32,278 nt of DNA from Kiritimatiellia bacterium (GCA_017544725.1 JAFYDR010000122.1:1-32278), one strand, 5' to 3'. Positions 23,021 through 31,899 are shown, numbered from the stretch's first letter. The notes: a model not told the origin generated them from the sequence alone. Translations and numbers: made by a program.

Positions 23021-24288
23021 GGACAGAGCTTGAGCAGGAAGTAGTTTTTCTTTCCGCTTCGCAGAACGGCGACGCGCCCACCGATAAAGTCGTCTGCGGA
23101 GAAGACACGAGCCTTGTCCGTAACCTTGTTGTTGTTGATGCTCAAGCCGCCCTGCTGCACCAGTCTGCGAGCCTCACCCTTGCTGGCAACCATGCCGGCA
23201 TCAGCGATGACATCGTATGCCGGCTTGTTGACAACCGCATCGGCGGAAAGGGAGGCGGATTTGACCGTGGAGAAAATCTTCTCCAGATCATCCGCAGTCA
23301 AGCCATCCAGCGAACCGCCGAACAAGGCGGAGGTCGCTTGCTTCGCGATCCGCAAACCGGTTTCGCCATGAACCATGAGGGTCATCTCGTCGGCCAGTGC
23401 CTGTTGCGCTTCGCGCTTCTCCGGCGCATTCCGCAGCGACTCCTCCAGCGAGGCGATTTCCTCGTCGGACTTGAAGGTGAAGATCTTGAGATAACGGATC
23501 ACGTCCGCGTCCATCGAGCGCATGAAGAACTGGTAGAAGTCATAGTACGGGGTTTTCCGCGAATCGAGGAAAATCGCGTTGCCCTCGCTCTTGCCGAATT
23601 TCTTTCCGGTGCTGTCGCAGACAAGCGGGAAGGTCAAGCCGTACACCTCAGTGCCACGGAGACGGTGCACGAGGTCTGTTCCCGCCGTGATGTTTCCCCA
23701 CTGGTCGGCACCGCCGACTTCCAGCGTGCATCCGTAGTTGTCGAAGAGGTGCAGATAATCGTACCCTTGCAGAATCTGGTAGCTGAACTCGGTGAACGTC
23801 ATACCGCCGTCGGTCGCTTCCAGACGCTTCTTCACGCTTTCCTTCGCCAACATAGCAGGGACACGGAAGTTCACACAGATGTCGCGCAGGAAGTTGATCG
23901 CGCTGACGTTCTTGTACCAGTCGTAGTTGTTCACGAGAATCGCGGGGTTGACCGGATCGTCGAAGTGGAGGAATCGGGAGAGATTTTCCTTGATCCCCTG
24001 AACGTTGTACTCCACCTGATCGACGGTCAACATCTTCCGCTCGACGGATTTTCCCGAGGGGTCTCCGATCAAGCCGGTGGCCCCGCCCACGAGGGCGATC
24101 ACGCGATGCCCCGCGCGCTGCAGACGCGCCAGCATCTGGATCGTCACGAAGTTACCAGCCTGCAGACTGTCGCTGGTAGGGTCAAAGCCCGCATACACGG
24201 TCAGCGGCTTTGCCAGCGCGTTCTCCAGTTCGGGATTCGTTACGGCCTCGAACAGATGCCGACTCTTCAGCGTGTCCAGAAATTTCAT
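23017..24288 (-). CDS. tyrS: Tyrosine--tRNA ligase
   Basis: Charges tRNA-Tyr with tyrosine in the cytoplasm. The protein has 423 residues, the normal length for bacterial TyrRS. YAGFDPTSDSLQAGNFV holds the HIGH-type motif, which here reads Q43-A-G-N46. LVGGATGLIGDPSGKS follows, then QILQGYDYLHLFDNYGCTLE and GGADQWGNI for tyrosine binding. KFGKS at 230-234 is the KMSKS equivalent. An S4 RNA-binding domain lies at the C-terminus (ASKGEARRLVQQGGLSINNN). GGAGG lies 8 nt before the ATG. It is 33 nt after infB. The glutamine in place of the first histidine of HIGH is unusual and visible in the DNA (CAG codon). Confidence 0.96.
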   Translation of the reverse strand: MKFLDTLKSRHLFEAVTNPELENALAKPLTVYAGFDPTSDSLQAGNFVTIQMLARLQRAGHRVIALVGGATGLIGDPSGKSVERKMLTVDQVEYNVQGIKENLSRFLHFDDPVNPAILVNNYDWYKNVSAINFLRDICVNFRVPAMLAKESVKKRLEATDGGMTFTEFSYQILQGYDYLHLFDNYGCTLEVGGADQWGNITAGTDLVHRLRGTEVYGLTFPLVCDSTGKKFGKSEGNAIFLDSRKTPYYDFYQFFMRSMDADVIRYLKIFTFKSDEEIASLEESLRNAPEKREAQQALADEMTLMVHGETGLRIAKQATSALFGGSLDGLTADDLEKIFSTVKSASLSADAVVNKPAYDVIADAGMVASKGEARRLVQQGGLSINNNKVTDKARVFSADDFIGGRVAVLRSGKKNYFLLKLCP

Positions 24289-24321
24289 CGTTCCATCCTC
24301 CGTCTCTCGTTCTGAAGCGGC

Positions 24322-27186
24322 CTACAGCGAACGCGGCAGCTCCTCCTGCTCGAAGCATTCGACCACATCGTCCTCTTGGAACTCCTCGAACCCGTTGAAG
24401 TGAATACCGCACTCTTGCGCACCGGTGATCTCGGCGACTTCCTGCTGGAAGTGCTTAAGGGAGGAGAGCTTGCCCTCCCACAGCTTGGTCTTGTTGCGCA
24501 GAACGCGGAAATACGCCTTCGTCTTGAGCATCCCATCCAACATCTGGCAACCAGCAACCCGTCCCAGCTTGCCGATGTCGAACACCGCCTTGATGACGGC
24601 GTGGCCCTTGACCACTTCTTTGTATTCGGGCGGCAACAGATCCAACATGCAGTTCTTGACGTAGTCGATCAACTCGTAGATGATGCGGAACGTATTGATC
24701 CGCACACCGTCGTGCCTCGCCTTCTGCTGCACGCCGGACTCGCACCCGATGTTGAAGCCGACCACAATCGCGTGTCCCGCACCCGCATTGACGACATCCG
24801 TCTCGCAGACGTTGCCAATACCCGTGCCGATGATGTTCAGGGAAACCTTGCTGCTGACGATCTCGTGGAGTGCCTCGACAATCGCCTCTTCCGACCCCTG
24901 CGTGTCCGCCTTGACGATCACGGGGAGTTCGCGCTTGCCCGCCTTCGTGGCGTCGCTCGAAAGCCATTCCTCAAAGGAGGTAGAACCCGACGCCTTTGCG
25001 GTGGAGAGCTTCTCCTGCTTGAGTTTCTCAGCAGCCTTTTCCGCCAGAACGCGTGCACGTTTTTCATCGAGCATCACACGGAAGTGATCACCTGCCACCG
25101 GTACGCCGGAGAGTCCCGTGACCTTCACAGCCATCGAGGGACCTGCCGACTTCACGCGACGTCCGCAATCATCGATGAGCGCGCGAACCTTGCCGAAATA
25201 CTGACCGCACAGAACGACGTCACCGACCTTGAGCGTACCGCCCTCGACCAGCACGATTGCCGTCGGTCCCTGTCCGGGTTCCATCTTCGCCTCTACGATG
25301 CATCCGTCCGCACGACGGTTCGGATTGGCGGTCAACTCCATCATGTCCGCCTGGAGCAGAATCATTTCCAGCAACTGGTCAATTCCCTCTCCGGTACGGG
25401 CGGAAACATTGCAGCAAATCACGTCACCGCCCCAGTCTTCCGGCGTCAGCTTTTCACCCTGCAACATCTGGCGAACACGATCCGGCTTCGCGGTCGGCAG
25501 GTCGCACTTGTTGATTGCGACCATGATTGTCACGTTCGCCTTGCGCGCGGCGGCAATCGCCTCTTTTGTCTGCGGCATGATTCCGTCATCCGCAGCAATG
25601 ATAATCACCGCGATATCCGTCATGCTCGCGCCACGCGAACGCATGGCGGAGAACGCCGCATGGCCAGGCGTGTCGATGAACGTAATCTTGCGGCCCGACT
25701 CGGTCTCCACCGAATAGGCGCTGATCGCCTGCGTGATGCCGCCGGCCTCGCCAGCAGCCACGGACGACTTGCGAATGCGGTCCATCAGCGAGGTCTTGCC
25801 GTGGTCCACATGGCCGAGGAACGTAACGACAGGCGGACGAGGAGAAAGGTCTTCCGGCTTGTCCTCGGGGATGTCGTCGTCCGCATCCTCGCCCTTCAAC
25901 ACGGGACGCCGTTCCGTCTGACGTTTCTGCCGTTCGATCTCGACCTTGAATCCATAAGACTCGGCGATGGTCTGCGCGATGTTCATCTCCACATGCTGGT
26001 TGATCGACACGAGGACGTGCAGTTTCATCAAGTCCGCAATCAACCGGTTCGGACGGACACCGAGTTTCTCCGCCAAATCCTTCACGAGAATCGCGCCGTT
26101 CAACAACAACGTGCGAGAGGCATTCGGAGCGGCGGCAGGTGCGGTCGCACCCGTCCCCTGCCCTGCACGCGGAACGGCGGCGACGCCCTGCTGACGCGAC
26201 GGGAGTGGCACACGACGATTGTCGCGAGCATCGCGTCCGTCGCGATTGTCGCGGGCATTGCGTGCGTCGCGATTGCCGAAACGATCGTTCGCACCAGTAC
26301 GCGCATTCCCCTGCTGAAATCCATTCCGGTTCTGGTAACCGCCCTGCTGGACACCGTTGCGATTTTGGAAACCACCCTGCGGCTGAGCGTTGTTGCGGGG
26401 TTGCGCCAGCTGGTATCCGCCGCCACGTTGCGGGAATCCGCCGGCGGGCTGCTGGGCACGCTGTTCGCGACTACGGTCACGTTCCCGCGTCCGGTCACGA
26501 TCGCGATCCCGATCACTCCGTGCATCACTGCCCGTTTTCGTCTGGGAACGCGCGGGTTTCGCGTCGCGTTCACGCGCCGCGTCGCGACGGTTGATCCGAT
26601 CCAAGAACGGCTGCGCGAGCGCCTCTTCCGGATCCAGTTCATCCTCCTCTGCACGCGGCTTGGCAGGCTTCGCGGGTTTCGATGGCTTGGCAGGGGCGGG
26701 AGCGGGTGCGGGAGCTGCCGCCGCCTCCGGCTTCTTCGTTCCCTTCTCCGGGACGGGAACTGGAGCCGGTTCGGCGGGCTTCTCGGCTTCCGGCTTCGCG
26801 GCTTCCGTCGGCACGGCTGGCTTTGCGGGCTCGACCGGCTGCGGATTCTTCGCGGCCTCTTCCGCCGCACGACGCTTCTCGTATTCTGCCGCCGCCTCCA
26901 GCGCCTTGGCGCGATTGGCCTCCAGACCGTCCCGCAAGGCAGCGGTACTCTCAACGGAATACTGGCGGGCCTTTTCGCGTTTCGATGCGAAGAGGGCGTC
27001 GCGATCCGTAATCCCCTTGCGGATCTGATCGACCGTACGCTTGGCGAGCGTCGCCTCGATTTTCTTGACATCCTTGTCGTCGAGCACAGCTAACGTCGAG
27101 TAAACCTCGATGTCCAAGGCTTCTGCTCGTTTAATGATCTCCGTACAGGAGGTCTGCATTTTCTTGGCTAGTTCATATACTCTCAT
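24322..27186 (-). CDS. infB: Translation initiation factor IF-2
   Basis: GTPase that brings initiator tRNA to the 30S subunit and promotes subunit joining. The protein has 954 residues. An IF2_N domain opens it ([14 protein letters not shown]), with a second IF2_N-type domain at about 355-405. Between them is a long disordered linker: an Ala/Glu/Pro/Lys-rich part (about 100-180), an Arg/Asp-rich part (about 200-245) and a Gln/Asn/Gly-rich part (about 250-325). The G domain has GHVDHGKT at 458-465, DTPG at 505-508 and NKCD at 559-562, all intact. Domains II-IV follow to the C-terminus. It lies 69 nt after nusA and 33 nt before tyrS. The ribosome site is weak (AGAGAG/AAGAAG). Confidence 0.97.
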   Translation of the reverse strand: MRVYELAKKMQTSCTEIIKRAEALDIEVYSTLAVLDDKDVKKIEATLAKRTVDQIRKGITDRDALFASKREKARQYSVESTAALRDGLEANRAKALEAAAEYEKRRAAEEAAKNPQPVEPAKPAVPTEAAKPEAEKPAEPAPVPVPEKGTKKPEAAAAPAPAPAPAKPSKPAKPAKPRAEEDELDPEEALAQPFLDRINRRDAARERDAKPARSQTKTGSDARSDRDRDRDRTRERDRSREQRAQQPAGGFPQRGGGYQLAQPRNNAQPQGGFQNRNGVQQGGYQNRNGFQQGNARTGANDRFGNRDARNARDNRDGRDARDNRRVPLPSRQQGVAAVPRAGQGTGATAPAAAPNASRTLLLNGAILVKDLAEKLGVRPNRLIADLMKLHVLVSINQHVEMNIAQTIAESYGFKVEIERQKRQTERRPVLKGEDADDDIPEDKPEDLSPRPPVVTFLGHVDHGKTSLMDRIRKSSVAAGEAGGITQAISAYSVETESGRKITFIDTPGHAAFSAMRSRGASMTDIAVIIIAADDGIMPQTKEAIAAARKANVTIMVAINKCDLPTAKPDRVRQMLQGEKLTPEDWGGDVICCNVSARTGEGIDQLLEMILLQADMMELTANPNRRADGCIVEAKMEPGQGPTAIVLVEGGTLKVGDVVLCGQYFGKVRALIDDCGRRVKSAGPSMAVKVTGLSGVPVAGDHFRVMLDEKRARVLAEKAAEKLKQEKLSTAKASGSTSFEEWLSSDATKAGKRELPVIVKADTQGSEEAIVEALHEIVSSKVSLNIIGTGIGNVCETDVVNAGAGHAIVVGFNIGCESGVQQKARHDGVRINTFRIIYELIDYVKNCMLDLLPPEYKEVVKGHAVIKAVFDIGKLGRVAGCQMLDGMLKTKAYFRVLRNKTKLWEGKLSSLKHFQQEVAEITGAQECGIHFNGFEEFQEDDVVECFEQEELPRSL

Positions 27187-27255
27187 CTTCTTATCTCTCT
27201 TTGACTTTCCGGAATTGCATTCCGCCTTGTTTCCACACTACCCCATTCACCCGAA

Positions 27256-28566
27256 TTATTCGGCTCCGTTCCCGTCATACACCTCGTCCGCAGACGCTTC
27301 GTCCTCGGACTCGGAGAGCGGCACATCTCCCACGCAACTGGCAGCCGCGTCAAAGATCTTCTGGACGACGGCCTCGTCCAGTCCCGTTGTCTGTGTCATG
27401 TACTGCACATCGGATGCCATAATCCCATCCGGCGTCAGGAAGCCGTTATTCACCAAGACCGCCGCGATGTCCTCCTCGACCTGCAAGACCTCGGCCAAGT
27501 TCTGAATCGCCGTCTCACGCTGTTCCGCGAAGGTCTCCTCTCCAGCCGCCTTCTGGATACTCACGCGCCAGCCGGTCAGCTTGGAAGTCAAACGCACGTT
27601 CTGTCCGCGCTTGCCGATCGCCAGCGAAAGCTGGTCGGGCGCGACCGTGACGAGAATCGTCTTCGTCGAAGTCTTGGAGATTTCGATGGTCGCCAGCTTC
27701 GCGGGCTGCAACGCCTGGATGACGAACTGCTTGATATCCTGATGCCAGCGGACAATATCGATCTTCTCCCCGTTCAGCTCACGGATGATGTTGCGGACGC
27801 GCACACCGCGCAGTCCCACGCAGGCGCCAACCGGATCCACCTTGTCGTCCAGCGTCTTCACCGCCAGCTTGGTGCGGAATCCGGGGTCGCGCGCAATCCC
27901 CATGATCTCCACAATCCCGTCCGAGATCTCTGAAACCTCCAGACGGAAGAGCGTCTTCACGAACTCCGCGCTCGCGCGGGACAGGACTACCGCAGGCCCG
28001 TTGCTTCCCTGCACCACGCGATGCACGATGGCGCGGATGTGGTCGCCAGAGGAGAACTCCTCCGTCGGGATCCGCTCCTTCGCGGGAAGTAGCGCATCGA
28101 ACCGCCCAAGATCCACGTAGATGTCGCGGCGGTCGATCTGCTTGACCGTACCGCTGACGATTTCACCGATGCGGTCCTTGTACTCGTCGTACACACTCTT
28201 GCGCTCCGCCTCGCGAATCTTCTGCAAAATCATCTGGCGAGCCGATGCCGCGCCGATACGCCCGAGTTTGGAGGCGGGAATCTCGACTTCAAACGAATCG
28301 CCCTCCTTCGCCCCCTTCTTGTAGCGTTGCGCCTGACGAACGGAAATACAGCCTGGACTGACATCCGTGTTCGATACAGTCAGGGTATCGTATGCCTTGA
28401 TTTGAAAGGTACGCCGGTCTAGGCAGACGCGGAGCTTGGGAGAAACGTCCATGCTACGCCGGGCGGACTGCTGCAGTGCAGACTCGATCGCCTGAATGAT
28501 GATCTCGCGGCTCACGCCACGGTCGCGCTCAAGAAAAGTCACCATCGCCATCAATTCATTATTCAT
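27256..28566 (-). CDS. nusA: Transcription termination/antitermination protein NusA
   Basis: Binds RNA polymerase and modulates pausing, intrinsic termination and antitermination. The protein has 436 residues. The N-terminal polymerase-binding domain is at about 1-125 (MAMVTFLERDRGVSREIIIQ), the S1 domain at about 132-198 (IGEIVSGTVKQIDRRDIYVD), KH1 at about 240-285 (DPVGACVGLRGVRVRNI) and KH2 at about 308-345 (DQLSLAIGKRGQNVRL). One helical repeat-like segment (about 350-410) and an acidic tail (SESEDEASADE) finish it. There is only one such C-terminal unit, compared with two acidic repeats in E. coli. The ATG at 28566 has a close AGG and a better-spaced GGCGG 9 nt away. No rimP lies upstream, as it does in many bacteria. 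The leader contains a terminator-like hairpin. Confidence 0.97.
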   Translation of the reverse strand: MNNELMAMVTFLERDRGVSREIIIQAIESALQQSARRSMDVSPKLRVCLDRRTFQIKAYDTLTVSNTDVSPGCISVRQAQRYKKGAKEGDSFEVEIPASKLGRIGAASARQMILQKIREAERKSVYDEYKDRIGEIVSGTVKQIDRRDIYVDLGRFDALLPAKERIPTEEFSSGDHIRAIVHRVVQGSNGPAVVLSRASAEFVKTLFRLEVSEISDGIVEIMGIARDPGFRTKLAVKTLDDKVDPVGACVGLRGVRVRNIIRELNGEKIDIVRWHQDIKQFVIQALQPAKLATIEISKTSTKTILVTVAPDQLSLAIGKRGQNVRLTSKLTGWRVSIQKAAGEETFAEQRETAIQNLAEVLQVEEDIAAVLVNNGFLTPDGIMASDVQYMTQTTGLDEAVVQKIFDAAASCVGDVPLSESEDEASADEVYDGNGAE

Positions 28567-28603
28567 TTCCTACAACCGCCTTTCGTAACCAAGTTTCAAA
28601 CAA

Positions 28604-28632
28604 CAAAAAAGAGCGGGAGATACACCCCCGTT
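28604..28632 (-). terminator. Terminator-like hairpin in the nusA leader (putative attenuator)
   Basis: On the minus strand CGGGG, a 7-nt loop and TCCCG (one G-U pair) are followed by CTC and six T. It sits after the nusA promoter and about 40 nt before the start codon, so polymerase must pass it to express nusA-infB-tyrS. NusA-stimulated termination in the leader of its own operon is known in Bacillus; its operation here is inference. Confidence 0.6.
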
Positions 28633-28658
28633 CCTTTCATTCCAAAAAAGATGCCCTT

Positions 28659-28687
28659 ATTTTACTCCTTATTTCGCCCTCTGTCAA
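28659..28687 (-). promoter_or_regulatory. Promoter of the nusA-infB-tyrS-djlA-like operon
   Basis: Perfect TTGACA (28687-28682) and TAAAAT (28664-28659) on the minus strand are 17 nt apart. Transcription should start near 28652, giving a leader of about 85 nt. Confidence 0.82.
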
Positions 28688-28739
28688 TCCCGCTTTTTCG
28701 GCTTTTGGACGAGCGGAGTTCCGCGTAATTCCCCCATCT

Positions 28740-28849
28740 CATGCGTACGAGAGGATTTTGGAAACAACTAGAACAACTTGAAGACAACATTTGAAAGAGG
28801 TGCGCGGACCAACTGGTCCGCGCATCGTCTCTCCTTTGCCTGTAACTTG
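28740..28849. repeat. 110-bp dispersed repeat, copy 2
   Basis: Begins CATGCGTACGAGAGGATTTT, contains a palindrome with GCGCGGACCA and TGGTCCGCGC arms, and ends TGTAACTTG. It is highly similar to 17071-17181. It lies 53 nt upstream of the nusA -35 box. Beyond it (28850-29001) come TATGGAGAGCCGCC, also seen near 12594, and a GCGGGCGAGTTAGCCCGC hairpin; there is no gene. Confidence 0.75.
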
Positions 28850-29001
28850 CCACTATGGAGAGCCGCCGTGTGCTACGCGGGCGAGTTAGCCCGCGCTCTA
28901 AAGACAAGTTGTTTTTTTAGGTTGTTTCTGTTGTTTTCATTTTCAAAAGACAACGGTGAAATACGCAGATGCCCCCCTTCCCCGCCCTTCTAATTTCTGA
29001 C

Positions 29002-29030
29002 TCGACAGACGAAGGTACGGGAATTATACT
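29002..29030 (+). promoter_or_regulatory. Promoter of the RlmL-like methyltransferase gene
   Basis: TCGACA at 29002-29007 and TATACT at 29025-29030 are spaced by 17 nt, each with five of six consensus bases. The leader would be about 36 nt. Confidence 0.65.
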
Positions 29031-29072
29031 ATTCTTTTCGTTCATTAACAAAGAGTACAGGCGGTTTTCGTT

Positions 29073-30374
29073 ATGAATTTGTGGAAGAATACCTACCCCA
29101 TTATCGTCTCATGCGCGAAGGGGCTTGCCCCACTGACAGCCCAGGAATTGACGGAGATGGGATATAAATTGATCGAAGAGACAGAGAACACGGTTGTCAC
29201 ATTTGGCGGAATCCGCGATATCTTCAAGCTTAATCTCTGTTTGCGCACGGCGCACCGCGTCCTCGCCCCGTTGCTCCGCATCGATTGCCTGAATCTGCGC
29301 GAACTCTATGACGCAGCCTTTTCGATCGACTGGGAGAACCTGCTGGATGCCGACGGGTACTTCACTGTGAACAGCGTGGTTCACAACGATACCGTGCGCG
29401 ACACGCGCATGCCTTCACTGGTGACCAAGGACGCCATTGCCGACCGGATGCGTATCCATTGCGGTGGCGCCCGTCCGGACTCCGGTCCCGAAAATTTTGG
29501 TTCCGCCGTCTTCGTGTACTGGGAAGACCGGACGGCGATTTTCTACCTCGACACGTCGGGGGAACCGCTTTCAAAACGCGGTTACCGCAAGTTGCCGGGA
29601 CCCGCTCCGTTGCAGGAAACGTTGGCGGCAGGTTGCGTACTCGCTTCAGGATGGAATCGCAACACACCCTTCCTCTCGCCGATGTGCGGAAGCGGAACGC
29701 CCGCCATTGAGGCCGCGTTGTATGCGCTCAACCGTGCCCCCGGTTCCTTCAAGAGCCACTTCGCATTTATGTCGTTGAAAGGATACACGATTACGCTACC
29801 CGGCGAGAAAGCGGGACGGTTCAGTCGCCGCCGTTTCGGCGCCTCTCCCGAAGAGATCTGGAAGTCCATGGTTCACGAAATGCGCGAGCAGGAGCGCAAG
29901 ACACCGATGCCGCGTATCATCGCGACGGACATTGATCAGGAAGCGGTGGAGACCGCGCAGATCAACGCAATCGCTGCCGGCGTTTCGGAGTACATCGAGT
30001 TCCGTACCTGCGACTTCGCGGAAACGCCCGTTCCCCAGCCGCCCGGCACAATCTTCTTGAACCCCGCCTACGGGGAACGGTTGGGTTCTGCGGACGACCT
30101 CGTGCCGCTCTACAAGCGAATCGGCGACTTCTTCAAACAACGTTGTGTCGGATACACGGGGTGCGTCCTCACCGGAAACATGGAACTCTCCCACAAGGTC
30201 GGACTCCACTCCAAAAAACGAATCCCATTCTTCAACGGACGCATCGAATGTCGCATGATGGTCTATGACCTCTACGCGGGATGCGAGAAAGAACAACCGG
30301 ACGAACCTTCGCCACGACTGAATCCAATCCCTCCGGAAAACCCGAACGACGCATCGGAAAATTTCGCGGTGTAA
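29073..30374 (+). CDS. THUMP-domain class I RNA methyltransferase (RlmL/YpsC-like)
   Basis: A 433-residue SAM-dependent methyltransferase predicted to methylate a guanine N2 in 23S rRNA. An N-terminal ferredoxin-like part (IVSCAKGLAPLTAQELTEMG) and a THUMP domain (about 55-165, ending YLDTSGEPLSKRGYRK) precede the Rossmann domain. SAM-binding motifs are PMCGSGT at 203-209 and IIATDID at 282-288. The catalytic motif reads NPAYGER at 330-336 where NPPYGER is usual. Its size equals the RlmL N-terminal half or YpsC/YcbY-type single enzymes; the RlmK half is absent. The C-terminus is a Pro/Asn/Glu-rich tail. The ribosome site (AGGCGG) is weak. It is transcribed alone, divergent from nusA. Confidence 0.88.
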   Translation: MNLWKNTYPIIVSCAKGLAPLTAQELTEMGYKLIEETENTVVTFGGIRDIFKLNLCLRTAHRVLAPLLRIDCLNLRELYDAAFSIDWENLLDADGYFTVNSVVHNDTVRDTRMPSLVTKDAIADRMRIHCGGARPDSGPENFGSAVFVYWEDRTAIFYLDTSGEPLSKRGYRKLPGPAPLQETLAAGCVLASGWNRNTPFLSPMCGSGTPAIEAALYALNRAPGSFKSHFAFMSLKGYTITLPGEKAGRFSRRRFGASPEEIWKSMVHEMREQERKTPMPRIIATDIDQEAVETAQINAIAAGVSEYIEFRTCDFAETPVPQPPGTIFLNPAYGERLGSADDLVPLYKRIGDFFKQRCVGYTGCVLTGNMELSHKVGLHSKKRIPFFNGRIECRMMVYDLYAGCEKEQPDEPSPRLNPIPPENPNDASENFAV

Positions 30375-30689
30375 GGCGGCGAAACCGACAGCCGAGAAGA
30401 TAGCTGAGAAGCTGAGAGGCTGAGAAGCTGAGAGGCTGAAAAGCTGAGAAGTAAGACAGCAAAACCGTTCAGCTGGCGGCATCTGCCGCCTCGGCCTAAC
30501 ACACTTAACCAGCTTACCCGGCTGGCGCGTAGCGCCCGGCCGGCGGCACCGCCGAACGGGACTACTGAGACAACCGGGACGAACGCGACAGGCGACAAAC
30601 GACATGCCTCGCTAATCTGGCATCTCCCGCCCTCAACACCTTTCCCCCTCCCCTCCTTTCGCTTCTCAACCTCTCAGCTTCCCCGCTTT
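30375..30689. repeat. Intergenic repeat cluster between convergent genes
   Basis: Starts directly after the methyltransferase stop. It holds about six tandem GCTGAGAAG/GCTGAGAGG units (30391-30452), hairpins GGCGGC-ATCT-GCCGCC (about 30474) and GGCGCGTAGCGCC with CCGGCCGGCGGCACCGCC (about 30523), an ACAGGCGACAAACGACATGC piece (about 30588), and an inverse GCTGAGAAG tract (from about 30660). No gene was seen. Confidence 0.65.
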
Positions 30690-31862
30690 TCAGCAGGCGG
30701 CATTTGCCGCCCGCCGCCCGCCCTTCTCTTGTCGGGGGGAATGGCCCCAGAATTCACCATACACAACGCTGAATCGGGAGACGCTTGGGTAACCGACGCG
30801 GGCGGCAACTTCCTTGACTAGCAGTTCACCTCTGGCCAGTAGCGCATGAGCCGCCTTCATCTTCACTTCCGTGATGTAACGGAGGGGACTCATACCGAGG
30901 TTTTCTCGGAATGCTTTCGACAGGGTGACATGGGAACGCCCCGTAAATGCCTCTAGGTCAACTGTGGAGAGTGGTCGATCTAGCGAGGAATCGATATATC
31001 CAAGCACATCCGCCAGCCATTCCGGTTTAATGGCGTGGCGTTCCGTGGAGGCTCGCGTGACCACACCATTCGGCGCGATGTGAAGAACGAGATGGTTCTT
31101 CTTTTTTGACGGGGAGTTCATCGCGTCCGACAACGTCTGCGCCGCCGCATACCCGATCCCGAAGGCATTCGGATCGATACTGGATATAGGCGTTTCCGCA
31201 AATGCGCACAGCAGACGATCGTCATCAACTCCCAAGATCGCCATTTGCCTCGGTATGTCGATGCCCATGTCGTGCGCGAGCCTGGAGACATTGAGCGCGA
31301 GCAGATCGTTGGCCGCAAACAAGGCGATGGGGAGATGGAGTCCCGCCAGCCAAGATTCCAAGGCACTTTTGTCGGTGATCGGATTGATATTCGTATTGAA
31401 GAATGCCCGCTGGTCGCGGAGAAGGGCGATTTCGCGCGTGACCACCCGATGTCCGTGACGTTCGAGCGCGGATAGGAACGCTTGTCGCCGCTTGTCCGAA
31501 AAGGCGACATTGCGAAATCCTACAAATGCGAAATGGGTATGTCGCTTCGCCAAAAAGTGCTCAGCGGCCAAGCATCCGATTTTCTCGTGGTTGGAGTTCA
31601 CCCCGTAAAATCCCGGATACGACCGTTGACAGAACACGTCCACCACAGGCAGTCCAGTACTTTTCAACCGGTGCGCGATCGCGTCGTTGGCGACACGGGC
31701 AATGATACCGGAACAACCGTCGAAGGCCCCGCGCTGCGGGATGGCATCCAGATTCAGCCACGTAAGCCGCCAGTCGTGCGTGGCACGCGCGAATGCGGCA
31801 ACGCCATCCACGAGCCGCCGACCGTATTCACTGGAACTTTCCGTCAAAACAGCTATCTTCAT
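30690..31862 (-). CDS. XylR-type transcriptional regulator (LacI-like sensor plus AraC helix-turn-helix)
   Basis: A 390-residue sugar-responsive activator of the XylR class. Residues about 1-270 form a periplasmic-binding-protein-like sensor (MKIAVLTESSSEYGRRLVDG; VNSNHEKIGCLAAEHFLAKR; LFAANDLLALNVSRLAHDMG; ILGVDDDRLLC). Residues about 280-375 form an AraC-type double helix-turn-helix, with VDLEAFTGRSHVTLSKAFRE and VKEVAARVGYPSVSRFSVVY. No N-terminal LacI DNA-binding domain is present, as expected for XylR. The last dozen codons (KGGRRAANAAC) and the stop lie in a GGCGGC hairpin and a GCTGA-type repeat. There is no Shine-Dalgarno before the ATG, and the promoter is so close that the mRNA may be leaderless. 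Its target genes are not evident; none of its neighbours is divergent from it within the window. Confidence 0.9.
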   Translation of the reverse strand: MKIAVLTESSSEYGRRLVDGVAAFARATHDWRLTWLNLDAIPQRGAFDGCSGIIARVANDAIAHRLKSTGLPVVDVFCQRSYPGFYGVNSNHEKIGCLAAEHFLAKRHTHFAFVGFRNVAFSDKRRQAFLSALERHGHRVVTREIALLRDQRAFFNTNINPITDKSALESWLAGLHLPIALFAANDLLALNVSRLAHDMGIDIPRQMAILGVDDDRLLCAFAETPISSIDPNAFGIGYAAAQTLSDAMNSPSKKKNHLVLHIAPNGVVTRASTERHAIKPEWLADVLGYIDSSLDRPLSTVDLEAFTGRSHVTLSKAFRENLGMSPLRYITEVKMKAAHALLARGELLVKEVAARVGYPSVSRFSVVYGEFWGHSPRQEKGGRRAANAAC

Positions 31863-31869
31863 GGCGGAA

Positions 31870-31899
31870 ATTCTATCATGTGAAGAACGAAGGCGACAA
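31870..31899 (-). promoter_or_regulatory. Possible promoter of the XylR-type gene
   Basis: TTGTCG (31899-31894) and TAGAAT (31875-31870) on the minus strand are 18 nt apart. Only 7 nt separate the -10 box from the ATG, which would place the transcription start at or next to the start codon. Confidence 0.45.

Noticed and set aside
24376-27093. Very long open frame (905 codons) on the plus strand
   Set aside because: It is antisense to infB; high GC and codon bias leave the complementary frame open. Its translation shows no domain.
28662-28907. 81-codon frame upstream of nusA
   Set aside because: It spans the nusA promoter and the 110-bp repeat; a similar frame exists in the other repeat copy only because the repeat is shared.
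30391-30452. Tandem GCTGAGAAG units as a CRISPR array
   Set aside because: Units are about 10 nt with no spacers of constant length and no cas genes nearby; they are a short tandem repeat.
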